A DNA stretch of 64,000 nt from Leptodactylus fallax (Eukaryota; Chordata; Amphibia; Anura; Leptodactylidae). Numbering within the stretch: the first letter of the stretch is position 1; each line of letters opens with the position of its first letter. A program made the translations under genes and the position numbers. Below the pieces are notes generated by a model. That model saw only the letters and a program-made list of their open reading frames with translations, had not been told where the DNA came from and searched no databases. Shown here in pieces: positions 43,645-60,779 of the stretch. Where the stretch lies: positions 1 through 64,000 of the forward strand of contig CAMRHE010001067.1 in the NCBI GenBank assembly GCA_947044405.1, given 5' to 3'.

Positions 43645-44235
43645 AGATAAATCCAGGGATGTCACAATACATGAATAATAAACACAGTGATGTCACAGTA
43701 CAGAGATAATACACACAGTGATGTCACAGTACAGGGATAATACACACAGTGATGTCACAGTACAGAGATAATAAACACAGTGATGTCACAGTACAGAGAT
43801 AATACACACAGTGATGTCACAGTACAGGGATAATAAACACAGTGATGTCACAGTACAGAGATAATATACACAGTGATGTCACAGTACTGAGATAATAAAC
43901 ACAGTGATGTCACAGTACAGACATAATATACACAGTGATGTCACAGTACAGGGTAATAAACACAGTGATGTCACAGTATAGTAATAATAAACACAGTGAT
44001 GTCACAGTACAGTGTGATAATACACACAGTGATGTCACAATACAGAGATAATAAACACAGTGATATCACAATACAGGCATAATAAACACAGTGATGTCAC
44101 AGTATAGGAATAATAAACACAGTGATGTCACAGTACAGGGATAATACACACAGTGATGTCACAGTACACAGATAATATACACAGTGATGTCACAGTACAG
44201 GGATAATATACACAGTGATAACAGTATAATAGATT
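43645..44235. repeat. 31-bp minisatellite containing GTGATGTCAC
   Basis: About 18 copies of a 31-32-bp unit with AATACACACAGTGATGTCAC and ACAGTACAGGG. It lies in PGR intron 2 about 300 bp upstream of the exon 3 acceptor. Confidence 0.92.
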
Positions 44236-44263
44236 GAACAGGGATAAAACACATTGTTCTGGA

Positions 44264-47200
44264 CAGGGCTGTGGAGTCGGTACGCCAAAGCCCCGACTCC
44301 GACATACATGGCGCATGTTTAAGAGATAACTTAATTTAAGCTTTTTATCATCCTTATGATACAATAATCAAGCTATTTAGGTAGAACATAAAATATATTT
44401 ATTGGATACAACTTTAGAACACAAAAAACTTTAATAAATTGCAAATATGCAAAACGCTACAGTAAGTGGTAAAAAAACAGTTTTCAACAAAAACGTCCTG
44501 AATAACATTTGTGGAGTCTATGAATTTGTTCTGAGAAAAAGTATCGCCTCCATCAGATCCTCCTTCAAAGATGACCTCAAATCGGATCAAATTATTTTAA
44601 GGCTAGAGAACAGCCTCTCTACACTAACTTGGGTTGGTGGCAAAGCGGTGACCACATGGGCAAGATCTCTAACAATCTCGGGGTATAAAGGAATTGCCTC
44701 CTGCACAGTCAGTTTTGATGATCGGTTGAACTCTTCTACTTCTTTGAGAGCAAGTGAAAAATTTTGCTGAAATACAGTCAGTTTGTTTGCTATGGGAATG
44801 GAATCTTTTTCTCTGCGGCAACGCTTTGCCTGATCCATGTCATCCAAATACTTTTCAAAGTTAAACTCTTCATCTGATGAGGCTGAAGATATGGTGGCAG
44901 TAGCACTGGCAAGACCCAATTCCTCTTGCTCTTGGCAGTCCTGTAGCCCACTCATCCTAATTGCTACCTCAGTCAGAGCCTCTTTTCCTTTAGTAATCTG
45001 TTGATCATTCAGCAATATACGATGACTTGGGTCCACATAAACAGCTGCCAGAAGAATTTTGTTATCTAATAACAGTGTCTCTCTCCTTTTCATTGAAGCA
45101 GCAATGCCCTCTGCGATTAAGCCTTGTCTTTGGGACATGCAAAACAGCAAGTTCTTCCACTCCTTTAAGAAAGTTCCAGGAGTTAAATCCTCAGCTTGTA
45201 ATTTTTTTGTTACTGTGAATGGGTGATGAAGCAGTTCCATTAATTCAGCCACCTGTGTCCATTGACCTTCTGTTAATGTTATCTGAGGGTTGGCCATGTC
45301 CACAAGAAAGGGCTTCAGCTCAACTAATCGCTCAATCATTAAATAGGTGCTGCCCCACCGAGTGGCTTGATCTACGATTGCTCCTTTCCCAGCACGTCTC
45401 TTCAAGATGGAATCAATTTTAGGGGTTCGGGCAGCAATAGCCAATTTCCTCACCTTGCCAATCAGAGTTCCAGCATGTCCCTCTTGCAGACTGTCTCTTA
45501 TTGCCAGCTGCAGTGTGTGCACAGCACAGCGCATGTGATAAATGAGAGAATTTTGAAGCAGCTTCAGCAAGATCTAATTCTAAAGTATCATTTTGCTGTT
45601 GTTCTGTAGTAATATCTGTTTGTTCCTCAGTTACAGGAACAGGACTGTGGGCTTCCATCTCAGACATACTGAATCCAAAGTTTTCTTCTAACTGTTCTTC
45701 ACCTTCCTTATTCTCATTCATCAGTTTAATTGTACTTATCATGTTTGAAGCATTGTCCGTTACAATAGCAAGAACCTGTTCTTTTTTGAGTTCATAATCT
45801 TCCAGAACATTTTCCACTAAGGCCTGGAGAAACTGACTGGTGTGTTGAGCTTTAGTATCCTTTACTGCCAGTGTCTTGGTAACAAATTTTTTGTTGTCAC
45901 AAACAAATCTTACATTTATAGCAAAATAGTTCACTCTGTGACGCGTGCAGGCATCCATTTTAAGATATATTAAGCGTCTCTTGTGAATCTTTTTAAGATG
46001 TTCTTTTTGGTTAAGGGCTTCTTCAATCACTAATTTTCTAATACTTTGTCTTTCCAGAGAAACACCAAGTTTGCGGGCCATTTCTCCATTAAGAGCTTTA
46101 AAACTTGGTCGAGCAAATAATGATAATGGTACACCGTCCTTCACAACAAGCTCTATGAGCTGTCTTTTAAACACATCTGCTGTCATTGTTACAGTAATTT
46201 TGTCACTTAGAAAATATCTTGTTACTGATGTTTGAGACAATCTTTCATCCTCCGTTGCCTGGCGGGAAGTGCTGGGCACTGGTTTCTTGGTGTCACTCTG
46301 ATCCTTCTCAGTCACAGATTTGAAAACTTCTGGGTGGAAGCGGCTTAAATGTCTTTTTAGATTGGAAGCTCTCGTAGGAGCGTTTTTCTCGCTTCCTGAT
46401 TTTGACATCACAGCATTTGTTCTCATCTGGGTCACTTATTCTTACACTGACACACAAAATATTTTTTATCTTCAGTTAGTGTGAAATGCTCAAATACAGC
46501 TGACTTCATAGGAAGCTTCTTAGACATTTTATAATGATATAAATCTGTTTTCAAAATAATTTTGTCCTATAAAAAAAAAAGGTATATTGTAATATCTGAA
46601 AGAATAGCGAGTATAACTTTGGATGGAAATAAAACAAACTATGCATAAATCAATAGTACAGCTATCGATATGTCATGATAAATAAAAAGTTTGTAATATA
46701 TGTTTTATTAGGTCTCTTTACTCTGAACTTTCAGTATCACACTTTTCTCTGGATACAGCTCACTAAGGGCCTGATGTGTGAAAACTGTCTTGGTCTAAGA
46801 CTTTCTTTGTTACCCATAGCAACCAGTCAGAGCTCACAGCAACCAATCAGAGCTCTGCTTTCATTTCTCCAGAGCACTACATGAAAGGGGAGCTCTGATT
46901 GGTTGCTATGGGCAACAAAGAAACTTCTACACCTAGACAGTTTCATACATCAGGCCCTGGGTGTTTTACATCTTACTGCTTCACAATCTACAACGTGAAA
47001 CTACTAGCAGTGCTAGATAACAAAGCCTTGGCAAGTGGCAACAGCTTCTACACCTATAGTACTTTCTCACATGTGTGTTTCTGTATTTCTAAGTTTGAGA
47101 TGTTAGAAAACAGTTTCCCCCCTTATAGTCTATGTATAGCATATATAAGCCATCTGAGCAGAGCAGCTAACCTCTCCAAACATGAGCTCAGAGGAGAAGC

Positions 47201-47723
47201 AAACTAACACAAAGCATACAGAGAGAACATACACTGGACAATTGATTTATGCAGTTTATTGAAAGTTTAGATATACTAAGAAGAAGTACTTGCCTTAAAG
47301 GAGTTCTCAGTCTCAGCACAATGATTCACTTGCTGACAAGCAGTCACTCTGTGTCCTCGGGCTGTGGGTGGGTCTCCAGCACAATTACAGATAAAGTCAA
47401 GCTTTTCAGTCCTCACAATCACAACACTTGTATCTTTTGCTTACTCCAGATAATGGTGCTAAACCTTATAGGTTCACTCAGAACTCAGTCCCATCATTAT
47501 ATGAGGAATAGAACAGACCTTTACAGGACATTTCATCATTTTCAACATTTCATCATTTTCCCAAATTCTTATAAAAATATATTCAGCACATACTGCATTG
47601 TACTACTAACTGTACCAATTTATTATATATTTTGGGAGTCGGAGTCGGTCCATTTTATACCGACTCCGACTCCACCAAAATAGGCACCGACTCCGACTCC
47701 ACGACTCCGACTCCACAGCCCTG
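44264..47723 (-). mobile_element. hAT transposon with perfect 8-bp TSD
   Basis: GTTCTGGA is duplicated at 44256-44263 and 47724-47731. The termini CAGGGCTGTGGAGTCGG and its complement are inverted, with clustered subterminal CCGACTCC repeats. The 3460-bp element carries a damaged transposase. A separate small MITE (about 46768-46958, with CAACCAATCAGAGCTC inverted) is nested inside. It lies in PGR intron 2. Confidence 0.93.
44587..46527 (-). pseudogene. hAT transposase with BED zinc finger, frameshifted
   Basis: Start ATG at 46527-46525 (MSKKLPMKSAVFEHF) opens a BED finger with CQC, then HLSRFH in the next frame after damage near 46430. The RNase H-like core follows (ETKAL-type strand near 45870, KKEQVLAIVTDNASNM near 45770). 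A frameshift near 45560 leads into MRCAVHTLQLAIRD (the hAT CxxH block). The C-terminal dimerisation region ends VTALPPTQVSVERLFSSLKI. The stop at 44587-44589 is TGA where CGA is expected before SDLRSSL, and the frame continues beyond it. Inactive because of at least two frameshifts. Confidence 0.85.
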
Positions 47724-47731
47724 GTTCTGGA

Positions 47732-47982
47732 ATAACGCACACAAATAAGTAATCACACACATGGAAGATAAATTAAAATGACATCACAGGACTCATATAC
47801 TGTATTGTAAAGAGCTCCATAGCAAAATTTGGAATAGGTCCCTCTTTCCATGCCTTCTTCCATCCATCTTCTCAGTCATCACTGATTGTATTTTACCTCT
47901 GCGAGAAGTAGGCACCCCTACTGTAGTTGTTGAGCCCAACTAGACAAGCCAAAGTGTATCTAATCTTAGATCTAATCTATAG

Positions 47983-48013
<31 letters not shown>

Positions 48014-48951
48014 GATCTACCTATCGATCTGTCCTTCTTTAACTGCCTTTAATCTACTGTAAATTATTGTCTAGCAAATGGTAAAGATTTTTGCAATGCA
48101 AAAGAAAAAAAAATAGATATCTATGGTGAAATAATAACAACGCCGCATTTTTCAGGTTCTGTGAAGAAGAAGGAAGTAATCTGCACACATAATAATGAGT
48201 TATACGCCGGTACAACACATGGAGACTTTGTTCCTCATAGAGTTCCAGCTGAACGCAGAATGAAGCGCAATTCACACAAGAATAATTGAGCTCAGAGGTG
48301 GACGAGACTAATGATAGAGAAGAGAAAATGTATTGTAGAAGTAGCAGAGTTGACAGATGTGTTGGACCTAAGACAGGTATTTTTTTTGCTTTTATTAGTA
48401 TTAGTAATGTTACTGATTATTATAATGCACTATATTCTACACCAATGGGAATATTTAAACATATTTTTTGGATAAGATTAACTTTTCCACAAACTTGAAA
48501 TAAACCAATGGTTAATAGAATGAAACCTTGTAATTAGAAAAGAAAAAAAAAGAGAGAGAAGAGAGAGAGAGAGAGAAAATGCTTCTTTCTCCACCTCCCC
48601 TTTCTCTTTGCCTTCCCTTTCTGACTTTCACTCTGAAATCTCCCTTAGATATGCCTCTGTCTTAGAAAGCCTCTTCGCTGACTGAAGCTATAGAGTAAAC
48701 TACAGATCACCATAAAAATCTATGGAGAGGGGAAGGGAAAAAGGGTGAGAAAAGAAACCCGATGAGAGAGAATGAGAAACACAGACAGAAACTCTAATGC
48801 AGCTAACAGTAGGTTTTCTATCTCACTTCAAGTCAGTACTGTTTTATAATGTCCTATATAGTGGCCAACATTATTGGCACCGTTGAACAGCAGATGATCA
48901 CTAACATGTCAACAGTGTCTGCATAAATCAATACTACATGGGATTACACGT
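47732..48951 (-). other. Intron 2 segment with simple repeats
   Basis: Holds a (TATC)n microsatellite at about 47983-48017 and a GA-rich tract at about 48540-48580. No gene. Confidence 0.6.
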
Positions 48952-50486
48952 GGAGATGAGCGAATTTCTCAAAAGTTCGATTCGACAGTTCGATTCGAAG
49001 TTCCAAAACAATTTGCTTCGATCCGAATTACTTTGTGGTGAATAAACAGCTATTTCCGGGCTGCAGAGAGCCGGGGTGGGCGGTAAAATCCTGGAAGCCC
49101 TTGGATGCCGCGGTCATGTCTCTCTCTCTCTCTGTGGCATCCCAGAGCTGGCTATGGCTGGGCTGAGGGTGATCTCTGTAGTCATTGTATTATTTCCTGT
49201 TGCTTCATAGCCTGTGTGACATAGCAGGGGGTTCTGAGTCTCACACAACACAGCGCCACCTAGTGAGCCTCACACATGCATTACACCTCCCATAGGATTG
49301 AATAGTAACCAAATGTCCAATGGGAGGACATCGCCTGGGAAAAGGGGAGGAGTCAGCTGATCACTGGGTCCCCATGGTAACACCCCTGCAGGAAGGTCCT
49401 GCGTGTGAGGAGTTAGAAGTGTGGAGTGTTAGGAGGAGGAGGTGAGGAGATACGTGTGATGTCCTGTGAAGAAAGCAGTGAGTTTAGTGCAGGAATCTCA
49501 AGTCCTAGACAGGCCCAGGAAGGTTGGAGAGCTGACATACTCCAGCTATTCAGAAGATCCTGTCCCCTGTCTGCCTAGCCATCGCCCTGAAGGAAGTCAA
49601 GCATCATTATCTTGTCAGCATGAGACTGTGGAGAGAACATTCTGGAACACGTGCTCCATAGCAAGTATCACAGGATCCAGGGGCCAAGGCCAGACCTGTG
49701 GAATATCCTGCCACCCTGACTATTGCACCCCGAAACTCTGAGCTATCAGGACCACATAACGTGAGTGGGGAATATTATGTACTAGTATCATGGTGGGCAT
49801 CCTCCTATGTGCCAAATAGGAGCCCAGACGCACCTTAGGGCTGTAACACTGAAGTATAAGGGGCTAGGAACACCTTTCATCAAGTCTACCCTGCACCCCA
49901 GGACTTTGCTGTGTCACCAGGCGTACCCCGTTGTTTTGTATTGAAGAAACTGTTTAAGCATTTGTGCCTCCACACCCATGGAAGTAAAAGTTCAACTTTA
50001 CAACCGTTTCTGTGTCTGACTCTGCACCGACAACATCAGGGCGCCCCAAACACCACCAGTCGGCACAGTATAGGGGAAGCGCCCCGGGGGAACAATCACC
50101 ACCAACATTTGTGCAGCCCCCTCATCACCGGTACCAGTGGTGGTAACGTGGGACAGCACCAGCGCTGCGCCCTCGTGCCCAGAGACCGTGACAAGTCTGC
50201 GCTGTTTGCACCCCCGCAATCCCAACTGCAGCGTTACCTTCCATCTGGTCACCGCATCTCCAGCACGGACAACTTTTATTCATGTGGAAGGCTCTGCTAA
50301 CAAGCAAAGACACGCCTACCCAATCACATCACTAGAGAACATCATGTGACCATCTGATGTCACAAAGGTCCTTACTAAATATTTGTTACCACGAAGCATC
50401 AGGAAATCCGGAATCGTGGAGAATCGAAGATTTCCTGAAATTCGGATCGAATTCCACTTCTGCAGAATCGATTCGCTCATCTCTAA
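48952..50486. mobile_element. Element with GAGATGAGCGAAT termini
   Basis: The left end GGAGATGAGCGAATTTCTC and the complement of the right end, AGAGATGAGCGAATCGATTC, form inverted termini. The interior is 1.5 kb without recognisable coding. TGTGACAT near 49213 and ATGTCACA near 50356 may bound a nested insert, but no target duplication supports it. Confidence 0.6.
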
Positions 50487-54685
<4,199 letters not shown>

Positions 54686-54689
54686 GGGT

Positions 54690-54731
54690 ACAATATCTAT
54701 CTATCTACATTATCTATCTATCTATCTACAT

Positions 54732-54767
<36 letters not shown>

Positions 54768-55021
54768 CTCTATCGCTTTATCTATCTACATCTATCTATC
54801 TATCTATCTATCTATCTACTCTATCGCTCTATCTATCTATCTACATTATCTATCTATCTATCTACTCTATCGCTCTATCTATCTACTCTATCTCTATCTA
54901 TCTACGGTTCCTGTCTATCTATCTATGATATTTATGTATCTATTAATTTGAATCTGATAACTTGTTGCAGTGAAGTTAAAGTTGCTGCAAGTGTTTTATG
55001 TTCTATCAATCTACTATTTGT

Positions 55022-55072
<51 letters not shown>

Positions 55073-55075
55073 ACA
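54690..55075. repeat. (TATC)n microsatellite arrays
   Basis: TATC tetranucleotide repeats at about 54690-54930, interrupted by short CATT and CTCTATCGC words, and again at about 55022-55072. The long frame through the first array is a simple-repeat artefact. Confidence 0.9.
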
Positions 55076-55621
55076 GTACTTGAATGTGATAACTTGCTGC
55101 CGAAAGTCAAATTAAAGTTTGCTGTAAGGCGACATGCACATTACCGTGTGCGTGTCACCGGGTCGTGATTGAACTGCACGGACAGCACATGGATGACATC
55201 TGTATGCTACCGTTCCCCGCCCCGTGCCTCTATGGCCTCATTCATTGAGGCCAGTAAGAACGGACCGCAAAACTGACAGGAATGGGACCTGTCCGGAGCT
55301 TTGCTCCCGCTTACAGACATGTGTAGAACAAATGCTTTTATGGTAATATTTTTCATATACAGAGTCCAGTCCTCTCTTCCTATCAGCCGATTACTCTCTT
55401 GCATTCATGTTTTGTTCCCTCACCTAGGAATATGTGGGAATAGCATAGAGCTACAATATTGCAAAAAATTCCAAAAATCCTCTCCCTCACAATACGTTAT
55501 TATCATTTTACTATAATACAGTCAGATTTTAATGCTATTATATAGGCTGTGAGTCTAGTGGGTTATGTACCTGGGGGCTCGGTGCATGGGCCCCTAGAGA
55601 AGCCACCTTGTCTGGCCATGA
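55076..55621 (-). other. Intron 1 segment, nothing recognised
   Basis: No supported feature. Confidence 0.45.
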
Positions 55622-55629
55622 GATTAGAC

Positions 55630-57093
55630 CACAGGTGTCAAACACAAGGCCCGCGGGCCGAATGCGGCCCGCTGCCTTCTGTTATCCGGCCCAGCACTTA
55701 TCTGGCCCGCGGCATTTTTTATTGTCTATGTAATGTAAACCAGCCCAGGACAGGCCGCTTAAAAAAAAAAAAAAAACAAAGCTGCGCGATACCTGTCCTG
55801 GGTTGGTTTACAAGACCTCTGCATGTCAGCGCAGGCGGGGATACAATGACATCATCGCGCCTCCTACGCTGACACGCAGACGTCGGGGACAAGAAGAGGA
55901 GGAGGCCGCGGCTGCATGAAGACATCGCAGGTAGGTGAAATAAGTTTTTTTATATATATAAATAGGCCGTTGCCTGCTGGAGTATCCCCGGCACGTAACG
56001 GCCTATTTACTTACCGATCCCCGCTGCTGGTCTTGGCCACCCCCGCTTCCCCTTCTGCTATGGGACGCAGAAGCGGCTGTGTGCAGGAGCGGGGATGGTA
56101 AGTGAGGCCGCGGCCGGCCAACCCCATCAAATACTACTATTATTATACTATATTATAGTATAATAATTGGAGACCCCGGGGAGGTGATAAACATAAAAAC
56201 CTGTGTTACTCACCTCTCCGGCGATCCGATGTTACTCCCAGCCGGCTTCGGCCTTCTTTGGTGATGTCCCAGGCGTCACGTGAGCCAGGCCGACGTCATT
56301 ATGTCGCGACGCCGGTCTGTGCGACATTGAAGAAGGCCGAACGCAGGGAGCGCAATGGAGCCCAGGTAAGTAACACTGGTTTTATGTTTGTCACCACCTG
56401 GGTCTCCGATCATTATACTCTGGGGTCTGAAAAGACCCCAGAGTATAATAATAATTCATGGGTGGGGGGTCACTATGGGACATAATAACGTGTGCAGGGG
56501 CCACTATGGGGCATAATACCAATGCAGGGGCCACTAAGGAGCATAATACGGATTGCAGGGGCCACTATGGAGCATAATAACGTGTGCAGGGGCCACTATT
56601 GAGCATAATACCGTGTGCAGTGGCCACTATGGAGCATAATACAGTGTGCAGGGGCCACTATGGAGCATAATACCGTGTGCAGGGGCAACTATTGAGCATA
56701 ATACCGTGTGCAGGGGCAACTATGGAGCATAATACCGTGTGCAGGGGCCGCTGTGGGGCATAATACCGTGTGCAGAGGCAACTATAGAGAATAATACCGT
56801 TTGCAGGGGTAAACAGTATTTGTATAGTGCTTAATTTTTGATATATTCAGAAAAGGATGAGGATAGTATGTAACATGCCAATGTCTTAGGTTTTAACAAT
56901 ACATTATGTTCTTCCTGGTTGACCTCAAAGGGCTGATTGTAACAGTAGTAATGTACAAATGTAACTACTCCTTAATAGCTCACTTATCTGTTAAGGAGAA
57001 GTTACTTTTATACACATGTAAAATAATCTTGGCCCTTCAAGGTACCTCGTGAGGCTGAAGTGGCCCCCGGAGAAAATGAGTTTGACACCCCTG
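55630..57093. mobile_element. hAT MITE with GTGTCAAAC ends and 8-bp TSD
   Basis: GATTAGAC is duplicated at 55622-55629 and 57094-57101. The ends CACAGGTGTCAAAC and, from the right, CAGGGGTGTCAAAC are inverted. At 1464 bp it has no transposase. Inside are a hairpin (56412-56449, 17-bp arms) and a 31-bp minisatellite (56462-56815). Confidence 0.92.
56462..56815. repeat. 31-bp minisatellite inside hAT MITE
   Basis: About 11 copies of GGGGCCACTATGGAGCATAA plus TACCGTGTGCA, with single-base variants. The same unit family occurs at 13700-13800. Confidence 0.9.
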
Positions 57094-57101
57094 GATTAGA
57101 C

Positions 57102-57780
57102 AGAGGGTAGGACAGTGAATAGAATATTCAGCCTGGGTGCAGGGTAGCCTGTCTCAAATGCTAGTTACTCATGGCTTCTCATTATTACGGGCCTTAGGTA
57201 TCCCTTTGTACAAGTCCATGAATAGAACTCAGCGGTTCACAAAAAATGGATTTCAATTACAATAGTTGTTTTATTAATTCCTCATTGAAATTTGGTATTT
57301 CCTCCAATTATGAAAGTAGAAATCATAGTTGTAGCAGCAAAGACAGAAACCAAATAAAAATCTCTGAATCTACAGTCAACAATGCTCACAAGCTTCACCA
57401 GACCACCAGAAGTAAGGCAACTCTGACTACAAATATCTAACCGTTTTGTGTTTACAGCTCTCATGCAAAACTATGTCTGCCCTGCAAAGCATATATCTGC
57501 AGCCATATGCTAAGCCAGGCACATACATAATATATACATCTGTTGGCCAAAGCCTCAAACATTTGGACTGACAGGCTATCCCTCATAGGGGTATGGAGAT
57601 CTCCCAACCACACCAAAGGTTAAGGTAAAGAATCAGAAATCCTGGACTTCAAGATGCCTGATCCATTGATTCTACAGATAGAAATGAGGAAACCTTTTCG
57701 GATCAAAACAGATTCGACCCAAATTTGCAAAAGTGGGCCCAAGCCCAAAATTTTGTAGATTCTTCAACCACGAATAGGAA
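57102..57780 (-). other. Intron 1 segment, nothing recognised
   Basis: No gene or clear repeat boundary. Confidence 0.45.
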
Positions 57781-58160
57781 GTGGAATTGTTATCCTCTGG
57801 GGTCTCTTCAGACCCCAGGGAATAATAGGTGGGGGTCCAAATAACAAACATTTATACTCACCTTCCCTCACCTCTTCTGGGCCTCCTCGTGGTGTCCAGT
57901 GCTCTCTCTCGGTCTTCTTCTGGCCTCTTGGATGATGTCATGCACTGACGCCTAATTACAGGCCTACTGGGTGAACCTGGGCACATGACATCACCCAGGA
58001 GTCCGGAAGAGGCCAGAAGAAGTCAGAGAGAGAGCGCCGGATGCTGCAAGGAGGCCCTTAAGAGATCAGGAAAGGTGATTACAAAAGTTTGCTATTTTTT
58101 TACACCTCCCCTGGCCTTCACCTATTATACTCTGGGGTCTGAAGAGATTTCACTTTTGGC
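57781..58160. mobile_element. Foldback module with shared GGGGTCT hairpin
   Basis: The hairpin CTCTGGGGTCT...AGACCCCAG lies at about 57795-57820 and a half copy (CTCTGGGGTCTGAAG) at about 58130-58145. Between them two arms are inverted (CCTCTTCTGGGCCTCCTCG near 57870 against GGAGGCCC...AGATCAGG near 58050). Ends were not found. Confidence 0.6.
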
Positions 58161-59061
58161 TCTAGCTGAACAAGTTCTTCGGGCTGCACCGGCCGAACCC
58201 AAAGCAAAACAAATCTTCAAAGGTTCGCCCATCTCTACCCATAGAGATAAGTCACCACCACTGGTTTCTGGCAGCAGCTTCTTCCCTTCTTCCTGTTAAC
58301 AAGACCTGACCTAGATTGGCTAGGCTTGTATGTGTATTAGTGGGTCAGGAGGACAGCCATATATAACATATGGACACTTTTACTGTACTCCTTGATCACC
58401 CTTTCATTGTTGATCTATAGTAGATCGTAGAAGAGTGAGCAGATGGAAGGGAGTAAAACATGTCTACGAATCAGACTAAACTCATGGTTTGTTTGTAGTC
58501 TGTAACTATAGAGACACATAGCTCTTTATAAGAACTGTGTACATAAAACGATAAAATATATTTTTGCAAAGTCGTTTCATTTTTTACATCTCAGACCTAT
58601 TGCAACAAAAAAAAAAACAACATTGCTGAATAAAGAATATCCTGAACCTTAACCCAAAAAGGGCCACATTATATCACCAGCCACTGCAGCCCCTGTGTTA
58701 TAGTCATTGGTAGGGGGTCTTGTGGCTGGACTTATGGAATCATATCAAATCAAATGCCATTAATACTTATGGTGGAAACACCCATTTAAAGGAGTTGCAT
58801 AACCTATGACCCCAAATGCTTTTCTTAAAAAAAAAAATAAAATACGCTTTTCTCTAAAAATCTTGCATAAATATAGTAACAGTAAAGTAAGTATAAACAT
58901 CTTTCCAATATATTGTACTATTAAAAAATCTGACTTGCTATCTATTGGACTTTCGGACATAAGGGCTATTCTAGTCTCTTGGTACCTGAAATACCCTTTA
59001 ATTATTTTTTTTATTAATTTGATTTCATCATTCAAAAATGTTTTTATTATTAAAATTATAT

Positions 59062-59117
<56 letters not shown>

Positions 59118-59345
59118 AAATAATCTATATGGCCTGACCAGGACATTTTTTTTGTAAAATGGCAACAACAAAATTGTCAAACCTAATAATTAAGAAAAAC
59201 GTTGAAATAATAAAAAAAAAAATCTTTTTAAAAAATAGCATAAAAATTTTACTCTAGAAAATGTCAATATTAAGGGGTTTTACTGAAATGTTAAAATAAT
59301 AACTCAGATCATTGCAATAACAGAAGGAATCTAAAAATTGTCAAA

Positions 59346-59379
<34 letters not shown>

Positions 59380-59414
59380 TATAAAAATATAATAATAATA
59401 ATTAATAACTATAA

Positions 59415-59451
<37 letters not shown>

Positions 59452-59553
59452 GTAATAATAAAAATGTTAATATTATATGAAGTGAATCTAACATTATATA
59501 TAATAACAGGTCAACATTCAGGAACACATCTAATATGACTAGGTATTAGTTAC
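58161..59553 (-). other. Intron 1 segment with microsatellites
   Basis: A dispersed repeat at 58440-58545 is shared with 24950-25075. There is (TA)n at about 59064-59113, (TTA)n at about 59345-59380 and (AAT)n at about 59390-59460. The donor side of exon 1 is AT-rich. No gene. Confidence 0.6.
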
Positions 59554-60473
59554 CTGATGTACTGGACATATGGCAGAGAGATCTGGGGTAGGTAGGTCTC
59601 TCTCACTCCTGCCTTGTATGAATTCTGCTCTTGCCCATTCAGGCTCAAAGTCTGGTGGATATTCTGAGCTGGGTTAGAAGATGAAGCTACTACATGGATC
59701 TGACTTTCAGCTGGTTTGCCCATATTGGTTCTAAATGGTTGGTAGATGGCTGCAGACTCAGTTTTGCAAAGGAAAAAATCCAAAGACTGGTCAGTTTCAG
59801 GGGTGGCAGGACCTGAGGAGGGTAATTTATAATCCTGGTGCAAAGGTCTTTCTTTAGTGGGATGAAAAAATAAGACCTCAGATCCTTCCTGCTTGACCTG
59901 TCCATCTTCCCGAGGTAAATGAGAGCTATTGTATGCAGACAGCTGCTTGGATGGGATTGGGGGAGAAGACCTTTGGTCATGGACATCTGTTTTTACCAAT
60001 TCTCTCTCCTGAGCAGATAAGTATAAGACATTCATGTCCAAGGTGGGAATAGTAATGAGGTTTACTTCAGGTGCCAGGGGTGGATGTCTACTGGGCAAGG
60101 CTCCTAAACCACCACTTTTTACAACTGACTGGTTCTCCATGCCACCCTTGGAGTTACCAGGAGTCTTAACATCTGCAATCCCATGTATATCAGAGATACC
60201 ACAGTCAGTCCATAAGGATTGGTGGCCTGAGGTCGAGGAGTCCAGGAAACAGTCCAGGACATTATCTAGTTCATTGTTATCAGAAGATGCTGGTCCTCCT
60301 CTCTTCTCATAGGAGTCTTCTGGTTTCTCATATAGAAGACTATCCAATGACAGGTCTCCAGGGTCTGTAACTTCCTGTAAAAAGTCCACCTGGCTCCTGG
60401 ACCCTCTGGCCAGGTATCTGCTGGATTCTAAACCCGGTTTCTTTGTAGGGCTTTGCTTATTGGCATCCTCCAT
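59554..60473 (-). CDS. PGR: PGR exon 1 coding part (N-terminal transactivation domain)
   Basis: ATG at 60473-60471 in GACATGG context. An in-frame TAA lies eight codons upstream, fixing the start. It encodes 306 residues plus two bases of a split Arg codon; the donor is ATCAG|GTAACT. Features seen: LDSLL at 43-47 (the LxxLL position of PR-B AF-3), LDNVLDCFL at 69-77, VNLITIPTLDMN at 137-148 (matching the human VPILPLN region), a sumoylation-type VKQE at 193-196, and SLNG...PQISLPYVQYIR at the end, aligning with human LGLNG...PPYLNYLR. It is much shorter than the roughly 560-residue human domain. Met112 (60140) has a strong context (GGCATGG) and lies near where human PR-A starts. Confidence 0.95.
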
Positions 60474-60779
60474 GTCAACAAGTAATCTTAATGGTTATCA
60501 TGAAGTATGAGAATTCTGAAACTTCTCAGACCACCAGGAGCTAGCCCTTCAGTGCTCTGTCTCTGCGTTCACAGCTTGCTTTCCTTGATGCTGAAGCTCT
60601 CCAGATAAAGTTGAGGCTGCACTGCCTGTTGCTTGGGCTGTACTTTCTCCTCCTGTGTTTGCTGGGTAAATCTACTCTTCTTGTACAGATAGGCTCTGAG
60701 CTGTACTGCAAAGACTGGAAATGCTCTGCAACCCTTGTGCTGTAGACTCTCTCTGCTTTCTGATTGCAGGGGCTTGGCA
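60474..60779 (-). other. PGR 5' leader
   Basis: Presumed 5' untranslated sequence upstream of the start codon. The transcription start is not evident. A mixed-frame ORF crosses it but has no PR similarity. Confidence 0.55.

Noticed and set aside
44264..47723. hAT frame as a domesticated ZBED-type host gene
   Set aside because: The frame has frameshifts and a stop, and the element keeps perfect termini and an 8-bp target duplication, so it is a dead transposon rather than a domesticated gene.
49213..50363. TGTGACAT...ATGTCACA as a solo LTR
   Set aside because: Flanking bases do not form a target duplication and no primer-site or partner LTR is seen; left as an uncertain nested insert.
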